Origin: Planctomycetaceae bacterium
GTDB lineage: Bacteria; Planctomycetota; Planctomycetia; Planctomycetales; Planctomycetaceae
Reading direction: 5' to 3'
Assembly: GCA_002722955.1 (NCBI GenBank)
Contig: PBMZ01000051.1
Span: forward strand, 1 to 64,000
DNA length: 64,000 bases
The notes beneath the pieces were generated by a model. It saw nothing but the letters and a program-made list of their open reading frames with translations. It searched no databases and was not told the origin of the DNA. A program made the translations under genes and the position numbers. Of this stretch, positions 9,136-18,815 are shown one piece after another (positions within the stretch are counted from its first letter, which is position 1; each line of letters starts with the position of its first letter).

Positions 9136-12030
9136 TTATTCACTGACAATCTTCAATTGGTGCCAGTAAGCAAACTCGTTGGCCCAGTTGTTCGAGTGGT
9201 TGTGGACTTCCAGCATAACACGTTGGCCGGCAAGTCCACTTAGGTCGACATTCACATCCAGCCAACCTTCCGTATCTTTCACCGCGGCGGCATTCACCAG
9301 GCTTGAATGCAGTTGGTTGCCGTTTGCTTTCACAATCAACTGCCAGTCGGCTTCGTCTTTGTGAGACACGGTCATCTCTAAACGAGTTTTCTTTTCCTTG
9401 GGGACGACGATCGCCGAGCGAAGAATGCAGGGGGTGTTTTGTTGTACTGGGTGAGTGACCAACACGTTGTCTCGACCACGGAAATCGTTTTGGATTTCAA
9501 CGTTGATTCCCGCAACGCGTGCCGAGAAGCCTGGTGCCACTCGTGAAATCAACGTTCCCCATCGCAGAGGATGCAGCGTTCGTGCCAACACATTCGGAGC
9601 ATCCTCGGGCGGCGTATCGAAGGGCTTAAGCATTTCATCGATGTAGCGAAAATCATCGCTCGTGCGGGCCAAATAGATGTGATCGAACAATGCCTCTCCA
9701 GCGAAGTTTCGCAGGCGAATGCCCGTCAACTTAAAGTCACCAAAATCGGTGAAAAGGTCTCGTGTTAAGACGGTCCAATCTTTGGGAGCCGTGCTGCTAA
9801 GACGAACTTGCTTTTTGTATTCCGTTGGTGCACTACCCGCGTCATAGCGAAACCCGTTGTTGTTGCCGCGCACATCGTAAGCACGACCGTTGCGTCTACG
9901 GATCTCGTCAACGTGTTGATTGCGGTCGATGGGTACATCGACAGGATTCTCATCCTCGGCGCCCCAACTCCCGTCGTGTCCCAACTCAAAACCAATCGTG
10001 TCGCCTTCGACTTTCTTCCAGGCAAAACGGATGTAGCGGAATTGTCCGTTCGTCGGTGTGTTTCGTATCACGACTGGCTCCGATAGGCGTTCTCGCGTCA
10101 CCATGGGTGTTAATACTTTTATTGCGGAATCGCCTGTGTGAGGCGAGTCTTCGTCGACCGAGGCCGAGTTATCTTCGTGTTTCAAACTGTTCACGAATCG
10201 TTCTTCATCTTCAAAGACTCGCTTCAAGCCTGGCGGCTCAGCAGTCACGGCGATGGCTTGCCAATCGACCCATGATTTTGGGTCTGTGGGAATTTGAGTG
10301 ATCTCGACAACGGCCGACTTACCTCGAAACTGATGAACGGGAATCGTCACTGGTTGAGGTTCCTGGTTGGCGACACGCAACGCGATCTCGAACTCTGCCA
10401 ACGCTTTGCCATCGACAGAAACAATACAGTGCGACGGTGTGAAGTCACCAATCGGTCGGCTGGCAAGCACCGAGAGCCACGAGTCGTTGCGATCAAAGTC
10501 GATTTCGCTTCGAAACGTGATGAACTTGTCTTTTGGCAAGATCCAACTCTTGTAACGTGGGTCTGTCGAGTAAGTCGTATCCCAATAATTCATACGACTA
10601 AACTGGCCTTCGATTTCCCAGTTGTCGCCAAGCGCCAGATTTGTTGCCCATTGGTTGGCGACTTCGACTTTGAATTTTCCGTGATCGAGATGGAACTCTG
10701 GTTCGAGCCAATTCACGGAGTCGCGGATATCAAACGGGTCGGCTCCTTGCGGCCGACCTTCGATAACGGGATCCGCCGTCAGCGTCAGGAACTGCTGTGT
10801 CTGGTCAGGCCCCACCACAGAGACATGCCCGGAATCTCGAAAGTTGGCCGTACCGATCATCACATCGGTTTGATAAATGGGCGCATCCGGTTTGGACGAA
10901 ATCGTGACGATGCCTTTGGCACAACCGCCCTTGCCCACAGATTGTTCCAGTCCAATTCGAGATCGAAAAGTGTTTGCTGCTGCCGAAATCGGAAACTGCA
11001 TTTCGCACATGGCGTGAACGCCGAAGCCCCAACCGTATTGCCGATTTGCGGTTTCAAGGATTTCACCGGTGACGCTTCGATTCATCTGCCAGCGCCATCC
11101 AGAACCGAAGGTCGACTCTTGCTTCACATTGGTTGGGGCGATCAGAGTGAGCGGGACATGGAAAGTCGTAAAATACCTCCACATCCAAACATGCGTGACG
11201 TGCACGCAAATGGGATCCAAACTCCACGCCGGCTGAACAGTTTGTAGCCAGCTCTCAGGTTTTCGTTTGTCACCGCTAAAGTGTGCTTGAAATCGCTGCA
11301 TGGAAGTTGTCGCACGCAAGCCGTCAACGGTTTCAATCTGCAACAAGTGCGAATCGGTCTCCGGCGTCAACACGGCAACTTGCTCGTAATAACTCTGCCA
11401 AGCATCGCGTGCGGGAAAGTGAATTTCGGCGATGGTTGCAAAAGGAAACTGTTGAATGCCGTTTTCCAACAGCAACGCAACACCTTCTTTCCGCCAACGC
11501 AGCGAGCGGAACTTGAATTGACGACCATCCTTAAGCAGTACTGTCGACGATGGGATCGAGGCACCGCCACGACTCTCCCAAACAACACGTTTAAGCCAAC
11601 GCGTTCCAACTCGAAGTGGAACGTCCCATTGCCGACCCGGGAATGTTAAGTCGATGCTCGGTTCCACCAACAGGTGAGATTCTCGCCAATGAAACGGGTC
11701 CTCACTGCCACTTCGATGACCGATGATCTTGCCAGGCAGACGATCGCCACCAACGAACTCGACATACGCCTTCGGTGTTTGCGGTAATTCTTTCTCGCGA
11801 TCCATCAACCAACGAATTGGATTGGCTTTGTTGAAGATTTGCGTCTTGTCTAAGACTGGTGGTGTCTTGTCGTCGTACCAGTTTTGAAGCGTCTTGCCAT
11901 CGACGATGGTGCCGTTGAAGAGCATTGCCTGAAATCGCAACTGCTCGGCTGAGACCAGAGTACTCGAAGGCAATATTGCCAACGTCAACAGAACCAACAA
12001 CGGCTTCGTGAATCGGCCACTTTGGATCAT
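9136..12030 (-). CDS. Large secreted protein, NPCBM-like region possible
   Basis: Signal peptide MIQSGRFTKPLLVLLTLAILPSSTLVSA at internal ATG 12030 (ORF track starts at 12066); long beta-rich sequence; no confident domain. Confidence 0.65.
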   Translation of the reverse strand: MIQSGRFTKPLLVLLTLAILPSSTLVSAEQLRFQAMLFNGTIVDGKTLQNWYDDKTPPVLDKTQIFNKANPIRWLMDREKELPQTPKAYVEFVGGDRLPGKIIGHRSGSEDPFHWRESHLLVEPSIDLTFPGRQWDVPLRVGTRWLKRVVWESRGGASIPSSTVLLKDGRQFKFRSLRWRKEGVALLLENGIQQFPFATIAEIHFPARDAWQSYYEQVAVLTPETDSHLLQIETVDGLRATTSMQRFQAHFSGDKRKPESWLQTVQPAWSLDPICVHVTHVWMWRYFTTFHVPLTLIAPTNVKQESTFGSGWRWQMNRSVTGEILETANRQYGWGFGVHAMCEMQFPISAAANTFRSRIGLEQSVGKGGCAKGIVTISSKPDAPIYQTDVMIGTANFRDSGHVSVVGPDQTQQFLTLTADPVIEGRPQGADPFDIRDSVNWLEPEFHLDHGKFKVEVANQWATNLALGDNWEIEGQFSRMNYWDTTYSTDPRYKSWILPKDKFITFRSEIDFDRNDSWLSVLASRPIGDFTPSHCIVSVDGKALAEFEIALRVANQEPQPVTIPVHQFRGKSAVVEITQIPTDPKSWVDWQAIAVTAEPPGLKRVFEDEERFVNSLKHEDNSASVDEDSPHTGDSAIKVLTPMVTRERLSEPVVIRNTPTNGQFRYIRFAWKKVEGDTIGFELGHDGSWGAEDENPVDVPIDRNQHVDEIRRRNGRAYDVRGNNNGFRYDAGSAPTEYKKQVRLSSTAPKDWTVLTRDLFTDFGDFKLTGIRLRNFAGEALFDHIYLARTSDDFRYIDEMLKPFDTPPEDAPNVLARTLHPLRWGTLISRVAPGFSARVAGINVEIQNDFRGRDNVLVTHPVQQNTPCILRSAIVVPKEKKTRLEMTVSHKDEADWQLIVKANGNQLHSSLVNAAAVKDTEGWLDVNVDLSGLAGQRVMLEVHNHSNNWANEFAYWHQLKIVSE

Positions 12031-12090
12031 AGTGTTCTTCCGAAGGACGTGATGTTTGTGATTCAACGTGGGTTAAGATCAGCATGAATA

Positions 12091-12190
12091 GTAACCCGAA
12101 GCGTGAGCAAGGGATTGGTCATTCGATCTGCAAAAAACACGCTGGTTCGTTAGTGCGTGTGACCAATCCCTCGCTTACGCTTCGGGTTAC
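12091..12190. repeat. Compound inverted repeat family B
   Basis: GTAACCCGAAGCGTGAGCAAGGGATTGGTCA at 12091-12121 versus TGACCAATCCCTCGCTTACGCTTCGGGTTAC at 12160-12190, with an inner ACACGC..GCGTGT stem. Confidence 0.9.
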
Positions 12191-12230
12191 GATTTGAATT
12201 TCATAGCTCAAGTCCATCCAACCAACACCA

Positions 12231-12614
12231 TCAATCGACGCTGGAATCATCGATTTCGAAACCAGCTTCGCGCCAGCCTCGGATGCCTCCGTCCATCGAG
12301 ATGACTTGGCGATAACCCATTTGGGTCAAGTTGTCTGCAGCCAACGCCGATCGATATCCGCCGCCACAATAAAGAATCAAGACCGTGTCGAGGTCCGGGT
12401 ATAGCTGTTCGACGTCGCGTTCAATGATTCCCTTGCCCAAGTGGACCGAATTCGGGATCCGACCGCGTGCCCATTCACTTTCCTCGCGAACATCGATCAG
12501 GTGAAAGGTCTCCGCAGCATCAAACTTTGTTTTGACGTCTTGGACCGTACACTCTGTGATGCGACTGCGTGCATCGTCGACGATCTTCAAGAAACCTTGG
12601 TTGTGTTTGGCCAT
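12231..12614 (-). CDS. Rhodanese-like sulfurtransferase domain protein
   Basis: FHLIDVREESEWARGRIPNSVHLGKG, catalytic loop YCGGGYRSALAA, DGGIRGWREAGFEI. Start 12614 preferred over 12671. Confidence 0.9.
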   Translation of the reverse strand: MAKHNQGFLKIVDDARSRITECTVQDVKTKFDAAETFHLIDVREESEWARGRIPNSVHLGKGIIERDVEQLYPDLDTVLILYCGGGYRSALAADNLTQMGYRQVISMDGGIRGWREAGFEIDDSSVD

Positions 12615-12738
12615 GATCTTTGATGCCTTGTCCAATTTGTAATTTGTGACAAGTTGAACCCGTACGGGCAACTACTGCATCGTAAGAACTTCGATGGCGA
12701 GATGCACGCAATCGGCGCAGATTCGCGGTGCGTCCATA

Positions 12739-12888
12739 GTAGCCATCACTCTCCGAGTGATGAGCATTTGAGTGTTCGTGTTGAATAGTGAGCGACAGTG
12801 ATTTTGTGCAACGCGGCTTGTCGACGCGATCTCTATTGGACTGACGGTGCGAGATCAGCAGGCTCATCACTCGGAGAGTGATGGCTAC
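12739..12888. repeat. REPIN-like pair family E (two inverted REP-like units)
   Basis: GTAGCCATCACTCTCCGAGTGATGAGC at 12739-12765 and its reverse complement at 12862-12888. Each arm contains its own ATCACTC-TCC-GAGTGAT hairpin. Confidence 0.9.
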
Positions 12889-12892
12889 TTTG

Positions 12893-14089
12893 TCAGACCG
12901 CACCCGTTGCCAGCACGAGTCCGATGCGGCAAGCGTTCAAGAAGTTGGGCACATGCAAGACTTCGTTGACCGTATGAACGGCATCTTGACCACATCCGAG
13001 AGTCACCGTTGGAAAACCGTGTGCCGTGAGCCAGTTTGCGTCAAGGCCGCCGTTGCTGATCCTGGTTGCAGGTTCTAATCCCACCGCGGCAACAGCGTCG
13101 AGAGCCACCTTCAAGCATGGCTCGGACTTTTTCATTCGAAACGATTCATACTTCAGTTGCGCGCCAAATTCGATGCTGCCCTTTCTTCCGTCGACAGCAC
13201 TGATTTTCTTGGCCGCGCGTTCAAAGGCTTTTCGGAATTCGTTGATGATGCGTTGCCGAAACTTGGGATCGTGGCTGCGAGCTTCGGCTTGAATTGTCAA
13301 TTCCGGCATCACGACATTAGTAGCGTCACCGCCTTGAACAACACCAATGTTGCTTGTTCCCGTGTTCTTGCCTTTGACGATGAGACCGTGCCATCCATTT
13401 TCCACCAAATCGCTAATCGCCACGCTGGCGATGGCCGCGGCGTTGACACCGTGTTCGGGCAGCCCGCCTGCGTGGCTGGCGATTCCGTTGATCTTGATAT
13501 CGATGTTGTAATCGCCTGTGGCCCCCACAACGGCATGATCGGGAGGCCCGCCGTCCCAATTAAAACAAAGCTTCGGATTGCCAAGCTTGCTGACGGTGAT
13601 GTTCGCAGCCCCTTTTAAGCCCACCTCTTCCTGAACTGGCCAAACCAGTGTCAGCGGCGGATGCGGAAGATCGTGCTTGAGGATCATCAAGATCGAGTTC
13701 AAGACGACCGCCGCACCGGCTCGGTCGTCGCCACCCAAGGCGGTCGTTGGGTCGGCGGACTTAATATAGTCACCGTCGCGAACCGGCTTGCATCCAACGC
13801 ACAACGGGACGGTGTCGATATGTCCCATCAGCAATCGTCGAGGTCCTCGAACGTTGCCCGGCAACTTCACGATTAGGTTGCCGCATTGACCGCCGATGGA
13901 ACTTTTCCGGTTCGCTTGATCGAACGAGATGTGCTTGTCCGAGGCTCCCGCGTTCAACAATTGTTCTCGGATGAACGCAGCGATGGCCGCCTCCTCACCA
14001 CTCTTTCCAGGAATGGCGATCATCCGAGTTACGAGTTCAACAGCGGCCTTTTCGTTGAGTTTTGGTAGGTCGGTAGTTGTTGCTGACAC
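12893..14089 (-). CDS. M20-family metallopeptidase (peptidase T-like)
   Basis: GHIDTVPLCVG, ALGGDDRAGAAVVL, PVQEEVGLKGA, HAGGLPEHGVNA. Confidence 0.85.
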   Translation of the reverse strand: MSATTTDLPKLNEKAAVELVTRMIAIPGKSGEEAAIAAFIREQLLNAGASDKHISFDQANRKSSIGGQCGNLIVKLPGNVRGPRRLLMGHIDTVPLCVGCKPVRDGDYIKSADPTTALGGDDRAGAAVVLNSILMILKHDLPHPPLTLVWPVQEEVGLKGAANITVSKLGNPKLCFNWDGGPPDHAVVGATGDYNIDIKINGIASHAGGLPEHGVNAAAIASVAISDLVENGWHGLIVKGKNTGTSNIGVVQGGDATNVVMPELTIQAEARSHDPKFRQRIINEFRKAFERAAKKISAVDGRKGSIEFGAQLKYESFRMKKSEPCLKVALDAVAAVGLEPATRISNGGLDANWLTAHGFPTVTLGCGQDAVHTVNEVLHVPNFLNACRIGLVLATGAV

Positions 14090-14131
14090 GTTGCTAGTCC
14101 TTGTGGAGAGTCTGGTTGGTGCGTCTGTGTG

Positions 14132-15061
14132 TTACTTCGCGCGAATAACTTTGCAATCGGGCAAGATCGATCGCAAACGAGTCACTGCGGCGTCGCTGAC
14201 GCGGGGAGTTGTCAGGCTCAACAGTTTGATATTGGTCAGCTTCTCCAGATGCAAGACACCCGCGTCGGTTATTTGCGAACTGCTTAAGCCAACACGTTCC
14301 AGCTTGTCGAGGGCTGTCAAGTGTTCGATTCCCTTGTCCGTGATCTGCAAGCCGCCGATGACGAGCTTTTTGAGTTTGGACAACTTGGCGATCTCAGCGA
14401 TTCCGTCGTCTGTAATGCGCAAGCTACCACCAATACTGAGTCCTTCGAGCTGTTGTAGCTGGCCGACATTGGCCATGCCCTCGTCGTTGATCGACGTTTT
14501 GTACAAGTGCAAGTCGCGCAGCTTGGACAATCCCGTTAGCTTCGACAAACCGCTGCCGTTGATTCTTGTGTAGTCCAGCACCAATTCGTTGAGATTCGAA
14601 AACGCCGCCAAGTGTTGGATTCCCTCGTCGGTGATGGGGGCTTCGCTTAAGCGTATCGATTTGACAGCCTCGAGCCCGTTGATCTTGCCCAATTGTTGAA
14701 GGCCGAGGTCGTTTAAATCGCTGCCATCAAAGTTGATACCGACGACTCGATCTTCATCGTCGGCTTTGACTTGCCGAGCTCCCAGTGCGTAACAAAGCTT
14801 CGCTGTTGGCGATGCCGACGCGGGTCCCACGACTCGGCTTTTCTTTTTGTTTGAGTTCGAGGGTGGCGTTGGTGTGTTGGGTTGCTTGTTCGGATCGTCT
14901 CTTGGCTTAGACTGTTTTTCGTTGTCTTCATTCGTGACCTGAACTTCAACTTCGTCTGGAGTTGTGTCTTCGTCGCTGGAGTTACACGCAATGCCGCTTG
15001 TCAGCACAACGGCCAGCGCGGCAGTGAGGAAGACGTCGATCATCGAACGAATACATCTCAT
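14132..15061 (-). CDS. Leucine-rich-repeat lipoprotein
   Basis: LRR array (LTDEGI..LAxLSxLxxLxLxxT type); MRCIRSMIDVFLTAALAVVLTSGIACNSSDE lipobox at ATG 15061. The ORF-track start (15193) lies in repeat A2. Confidence 0.85.
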   Translation of the reverse strand: MRCIRSMIDVFLTAALAVVLTSGIACNSSDEDTTPDEVEVQVTNEDNEKQSKPRDDPNKQPNTPTPPSNSNKKKSRVVGPASASPTAKLCYALGARQVKADDEDRVVGINFDGSDLNDLGLQQLGKINGLEAVKSIRLSEAPITDEGIQHLAAFSNLNELVLDYTRINGSGLSKLTGLSKLRDLHLYKTSINDEGMANVGQLQQLEGLSIGGSLRITDDGIAEIAKLSKLKKLVIGGLQITDKGIEHLTALDKLERVGLSSSQITDAGVLHLEKLTNIKLLSLTTPRVSDAAVTRLRSILPDCKVIRAK

Positions 15062-15155
15062 AAACGCGCACTTCCAGCAAACAAGCCGCCAACATCGGTG
15101 GAGTTCGATGTTGAGCTGCCTTACAATAACAAGTGACCATCTTGGTCTGCGCTCT

Positions 15156-15220
15156 TCGTTTAACCCGTAGCCGCAGGCGAGGAGTACGATCATCCTCGCC
15201 TGCGGCTACGGGTTAAACGA
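15156..15220. repeat. Inverted repeat family A copy 2
   Basis: TCGTTTAACCCGTAGCCGCAGGCGAGGA / TCCTCGCCTGCGGCTACGGGTTAAACGA. Confidence 0.92.
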
Positions 15221-15296
15221 CGTAAGCGGACAGCGGGTTACGATAGCAACCGCAGCTATAAAGCTGTAGAGCATTCCCAGGCCGAGCCAACGTGAG

Positions 15297-17360
15297 ATGA
15301 TTCGAAAACCCAAGACTTGCTGGATCATGACGGCCGCCATGCTGATGTTTGGCGGCTTCGTGTCTGCCGAGGAATCCGAGCAACCCGCTGAGGAAGCGAG
15401 TTACTCGGAAGAAGAACGCTCGTTTTGGTCATTGCAACCGCGATCTCAGCTCGCGATTCCTCGCTTCGATGACGAGACCTCGCAGCGCTGGATTCAAAAT
15501 CCGATCGACGCGTTTATCTTGCAAGGTCTTCAGAACGCAAAGCTTGCCCCTGCAGGGCAAGCTTCGAAGGCAGTCCTTTATCGACGAGCCCACTTTGACT
15601 TACTGGGGCTTCCGCCAACGCCGGAATCTTTGCAGCGTTTTCTTCAGGATAATTCGCCGACGGCTTGGTCCGTGGCCATTGAACGCATGCTGGCCGATCC
15701 ACGCTCAGGTGAGCATTGGGCACAGCATTGGTTGGATGTTGTTCGTTATTCCGAAACCGAAGGCTTTGAGTACGATCGGCATCGGCCCGGAGCTTGGAGG
15801 TATCGTGATTACGTCATCCGGTCATTCAACGAAGACAAACCTTACGATCAATTCCTAATCGAACAATTGGCCGGCGACGAACTGGCCGAGCCACCACAGA
15901 TCACAACGGCCGACGCGGCGCAACTGGAATCCAGTGGGAAATTGGATCCGTGGATCGCTGTCGGCTTTCATCGCTTGGGGCCTGTCCGACGCAATGCGGG
16001 GAATCCGGAAGTCGCCTTTAGTCGCAACGAGATCCTGACGGAGATGACAGACATCATCGGTTCCGCCATTCTTGGTATGACGGTCGGATGTGCTCGCTGC
16101 CACGACCATATGTACGATCCGATTCGGCAGACAGACTATTATCAATTGCAAGCGTTCTTGGCAGAGACTCACGAGCACTCGGTTCCACTTCTGAACCAAA
16201 CTGAGGCTGATCAACATCAAGCTCTTATCGATGACATCGACGCGAAGATCAAGCCGCTCAAAAAGGAGTTAGCCAACGCCAGCGGAAAGCGCAAGGAAGA
16301 GCTGCTCAAGCAAATCAAAGCATTGCAAGGACAGATTCCGCCGCCAATCCCGTCGATCTTCACCGTTAAGAACGACGCATCGCAACGCACGGCCATCCAT
16401 CTCCTCAAGCGAGGCGACGAAACAAAGCCGTTGCAACCGCTGACCGCCGCGGTGCTTGGTGTACTTCGTCAAAACAAGAAGCCGGCGTCATCCCAGTCCC
16501 AGTTCAAGGGGCCGAGGCATCAATTGGCTCTGTGGATCACTGACCCGCAACATCCACTAACCGCCCGTGTTATGGCGAACCGCGTCTGGCATTACCATTT
16601 CGGTCAAGGTTTGGTCGACACGCCGAACGATTTCGGTATGAATGGCAGTCAGCCGTCTCATCCCGAGTTGCTTGACTTCTTGGCCAATGAATTGGTGGCC
16701 AGCGGTTGGAGCGTTAAGGCCCTACACCGCTTGATCATGACAAGCTCGACCTATCAACAAAGGTCGCACGTCGGCAATCCCGCCGCGATGTCGGTTGATC
16801 CCAATAATCACTTGCTGTGGAAGTTCAATCGCCGCCGCTTGTCGGCCGAGACGATTCGCGATGCGATGTTGTCGATTTCTGGGTCGATGAATCAATCTCA
16901 ATTCGGCCAGAGCATCATGGTGCCTGTTGACGAGGATTTGGTGAATCTGCTGTACAAGCCGGATCAATGGGAAGTTGCCTCGCACCCGAATCAGTACCAA
17001 CGTCGCAGCATCTATTTGATCGCCAAGCGGAACTTGCGGCTACCTTTCCTTGAGGTCTTCGATCAACCCGATTTGCAAACGTCGTGCGGTGCCCGAGTCT
17101 CCAGCACGCATGCACCACAAGCTTTGGAAATGCTCAACGGTAAGTTGGCTAACGAGCTGGCGGAAAAGTTCGCCGACAGGTTGCGAGAAGACGCCGGCAG
17201 CGATCCTGATCGACAGGTTCATCGGGCATTGGAGTTGGCGATCGGTCGAGCTCCCACAGATCACGAGGCCAAGTTGTCGCGCCAATTTCTTTCGCGCAAT
17301 TCGCTGCGGGAATTCGCGCTCGTGGTGTTGAACCTCAACCCTTTTCTCTACATCGATTGA
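15297..17360 (+). CDS. DUF1549/DUF1553 (PSCyt2/PSD1-type) protein
   Basis: IDAFILQGL, LDLLGLPPTPES, WLDVVRYSETEGFEYDRHRPGAWRYRDYVI, VGCARCHDHMYDPI, TARVMANRVWHYHFGQGLVDTPNDFG, RRRLSAETIRDAML. Confidence 0.93.
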   Translation: MIRKPKTCWIMTAAMLMFGGFVSAEESEQPAEEASYSEEERSFWSLQPRSQLAIPRFDDETSQRWIQNPIDAFILQGLQNAKLAPAGQASKAVLYRRAHFDLLGLPPTPESLQRFLQDNSPTAWSVAIERMLADPRSGEHWAQHWLDVVRYSETEGFEYDRHRPGAWRYRDYVIRSFNEDKPYDQFLIEQLAGDELAEPPQITTADAAQLESSGKLDPWIAVGFHRLGPVRRNAGNPEVAFSRNEILTEMTDIIGSAILGMTVGCARCHDHMYDPIRQTDYYQLQAFLAETHEHSVPLLNQTEADQHQALIDDIDAKIKPLKKELANASGKRKEELLKQIKALQGQIPPPIPSIFTVKNDASQRTAIHLLKRGDETKPLQPLTAAVLGVLRQNKKPASSQSQFKGPRHQLALWITDPQHPLTARVMANRVWHYHFGQGLVDTPNDFGMNGSQPSHPELLDFLANELVASGWSVKALHRLIMTSSTYQQRSHVGNPAAMSVDPNNHLLWKFNRRRLSAETIRDAMLSISGSMNQSQFGQSIMVPVDEDLVNLLYKPDQWEVASHPNQYQRRSIYLIAKRNLRLPFLEVFDQPDLQTSCGARVSSTHAPQALEMLNGKLANELAEKFADRLREDAGSDPDRQVHRALELAIGRAPTDHEAKLSRQFLSRNSLREFALVVLNLNPFLYID

Positions 17361-17384
17361 CCACGGCGACATTGGTACGGCCAT

Positions 17385-18701
17385 ATGAAGAAGCTTCTTG
17401 TTGTCTTGTTTTTTCTTGGCTTGGCCAACGCTGTGCAAGCGGCTGAGCCCATTCGCAAGGATCTCGTTTACGCGCCGAGTCCCGTTGACAATCCGCTCAG
17501 AGGCTTCGTGCCTTTTCAAGGAAACTACGGCAATCGATTTCCTCACAGCATGGAGTATCTCGCGCTACCGCTGAATCGTTTGATGGTTGGTCCACAGAGT
17601 TTCTTGTTCGAGGAAAATCTGGATTCGGCACTAGATGAAATCGCGAGCCGTGGTCATCAAGCTGTGTTGCGCTTGTATCTGGACTACCCAAAGAAGCAAA
17701 CCGGTGTTCCCAAGTACTTGATCGACGCTGGCTTGAAGATGACGCGCTACGCGGCGCACGGCGGCGGTCTTAGTCCCGACTACGAAGACGAGCGGCTCTA
17801 CGAAGCACTGGAAACATTTGTGACCGCATTCGGCAAGCGCTACGACGGCGACGCTCGAATCGGATTTATCACCATCGGGCTAATTGGCTTTTGGGGCGAG
17901 TGGCACACGTATCCGCACGTTGATTGGTTTCCCAGTACGAAGAACCAAAACCGCGTGTTGCACGCCTACGCCAAGACGTTTCGTAAGACCAAGCTTTTGA
18001 TGAGGCAACCGATGGCTGATGGCCCGAAATTACCTATTGGCTACCATGACGACTCGTTCGCTTTCAGCACACTGCCCACAAAGGGCTGGCATTTCTTGTC
18101 AGTCATGAAACGACAAAACACGCTAGATGCTTGGAAGACGAAATCTATTGGTGGCGAACTGAGACCTGAACTGCAAGCTGACATTTGGAAGCCAACATCA
18201 GCCGACGTTCAGAAGCGGTACGATCAATGTGTGGAATTGACACACTGTAGCTGGCTGATTAACCAACACGTCTTCAGCTATCGTCGAGAGGGCAAAGAGC
18301 GAGACCTCGCCCTTCAGGCGGCTCGAGAATTGGGGTACGAGTTACATGTTTCACGTTTCGAGCTGACGCCATCGTCATCCGGTCGACGCTTAACCGGAGA
18401 CGTCTATGTCGAAAATCGCGGAGTCGCACCCTTTCCCTATGATTGGCCTGTTGAGTTGCGTCTGCAAAGCCAAGGAAAGACCTTGGCCGACTGGACGACG
18501 GATTGGAAGCTGAGCGAATTACTTCCTGGTAAAGCGACGAAGCCGACGTGGCGTTTCGAAGCCACGTTGAAGAACGGATTGCCGGCTCGCTTTCAAATCG
18601 AACTGCGCGTAAAAGGTCCACTTAACAACGCCCCGCCTCTGTGTTTCGCAAACAAAGAACAACAGGCCGATGGATGGTTGCGTTTGGCGTCGGGGTCATG
18701 A
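17385..18701 (+). CDS. DUF4832-like secreted protein
   Basis: Signal peptide MKKLLVVLFFLGLANAVQA; NPLRGFVPFQGNY; IGFITIGLIGFWGEWHTYP. Confidence 0.7.
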   Translation: MKKLLVVLFFLGLANAVQAAEPIRKDLVYAPSPVDNPLRGFVPFQGNYGNRFPHSMEYLALPLNRLMVGPQSFLFEENLDSALDEIASRGHQAVLRLYLDYPKKQTGVPKYLIDAGLKMTRYAAHGGGLSPDYEDERLYEALETFVTAFGKRYDGDARIGFITIGLIGFWGEWHTYPHVDWFPSTKNQNRVLHAYAKTFRKTKLLMRQPMADGPKLPIGYHDDSFAFSTLPTKGWHFLSVMKRQNTLDAWKTKSIGGELRPELQADIWKPTSADVQKRYDQCVELTHCSWLINQHVFSYRREGKERDLALQAARELGYELHVSRFELTPSSSGRRLTGDVYVENRGVAPFPYDWPVELRLQSQGKTLADWTTDWKLSELLPGKATKPTWRFEATLKNGLPARFQIELRVKGPLNNAPPLCFANKEQQADGWLRLASGS

Positions 18702-18815
18702 ATCTCGGCGATGATCGCTGATGTCATCGCGAAGCTTGCTCACCGCTCGACTTACGAGTTCTCTCGGTGTAAGGTATACGTTGATTGCCTTTTACCGACG
18801 TATGGAGATGCGTAC

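Noticed and set aside
10294-11247. 317-aa plus-strand ORF opposite the large secreted protein
   Set aside because: Shadow ORF; the opposite strand has a signal peptide and a continuous 965-aa frame.
18702-18815. Glycine riboswitch upstream of gcvPA
   Set aside because: Only 114 nt and no recognisable tandem aptamer; cannot be supported by eye.
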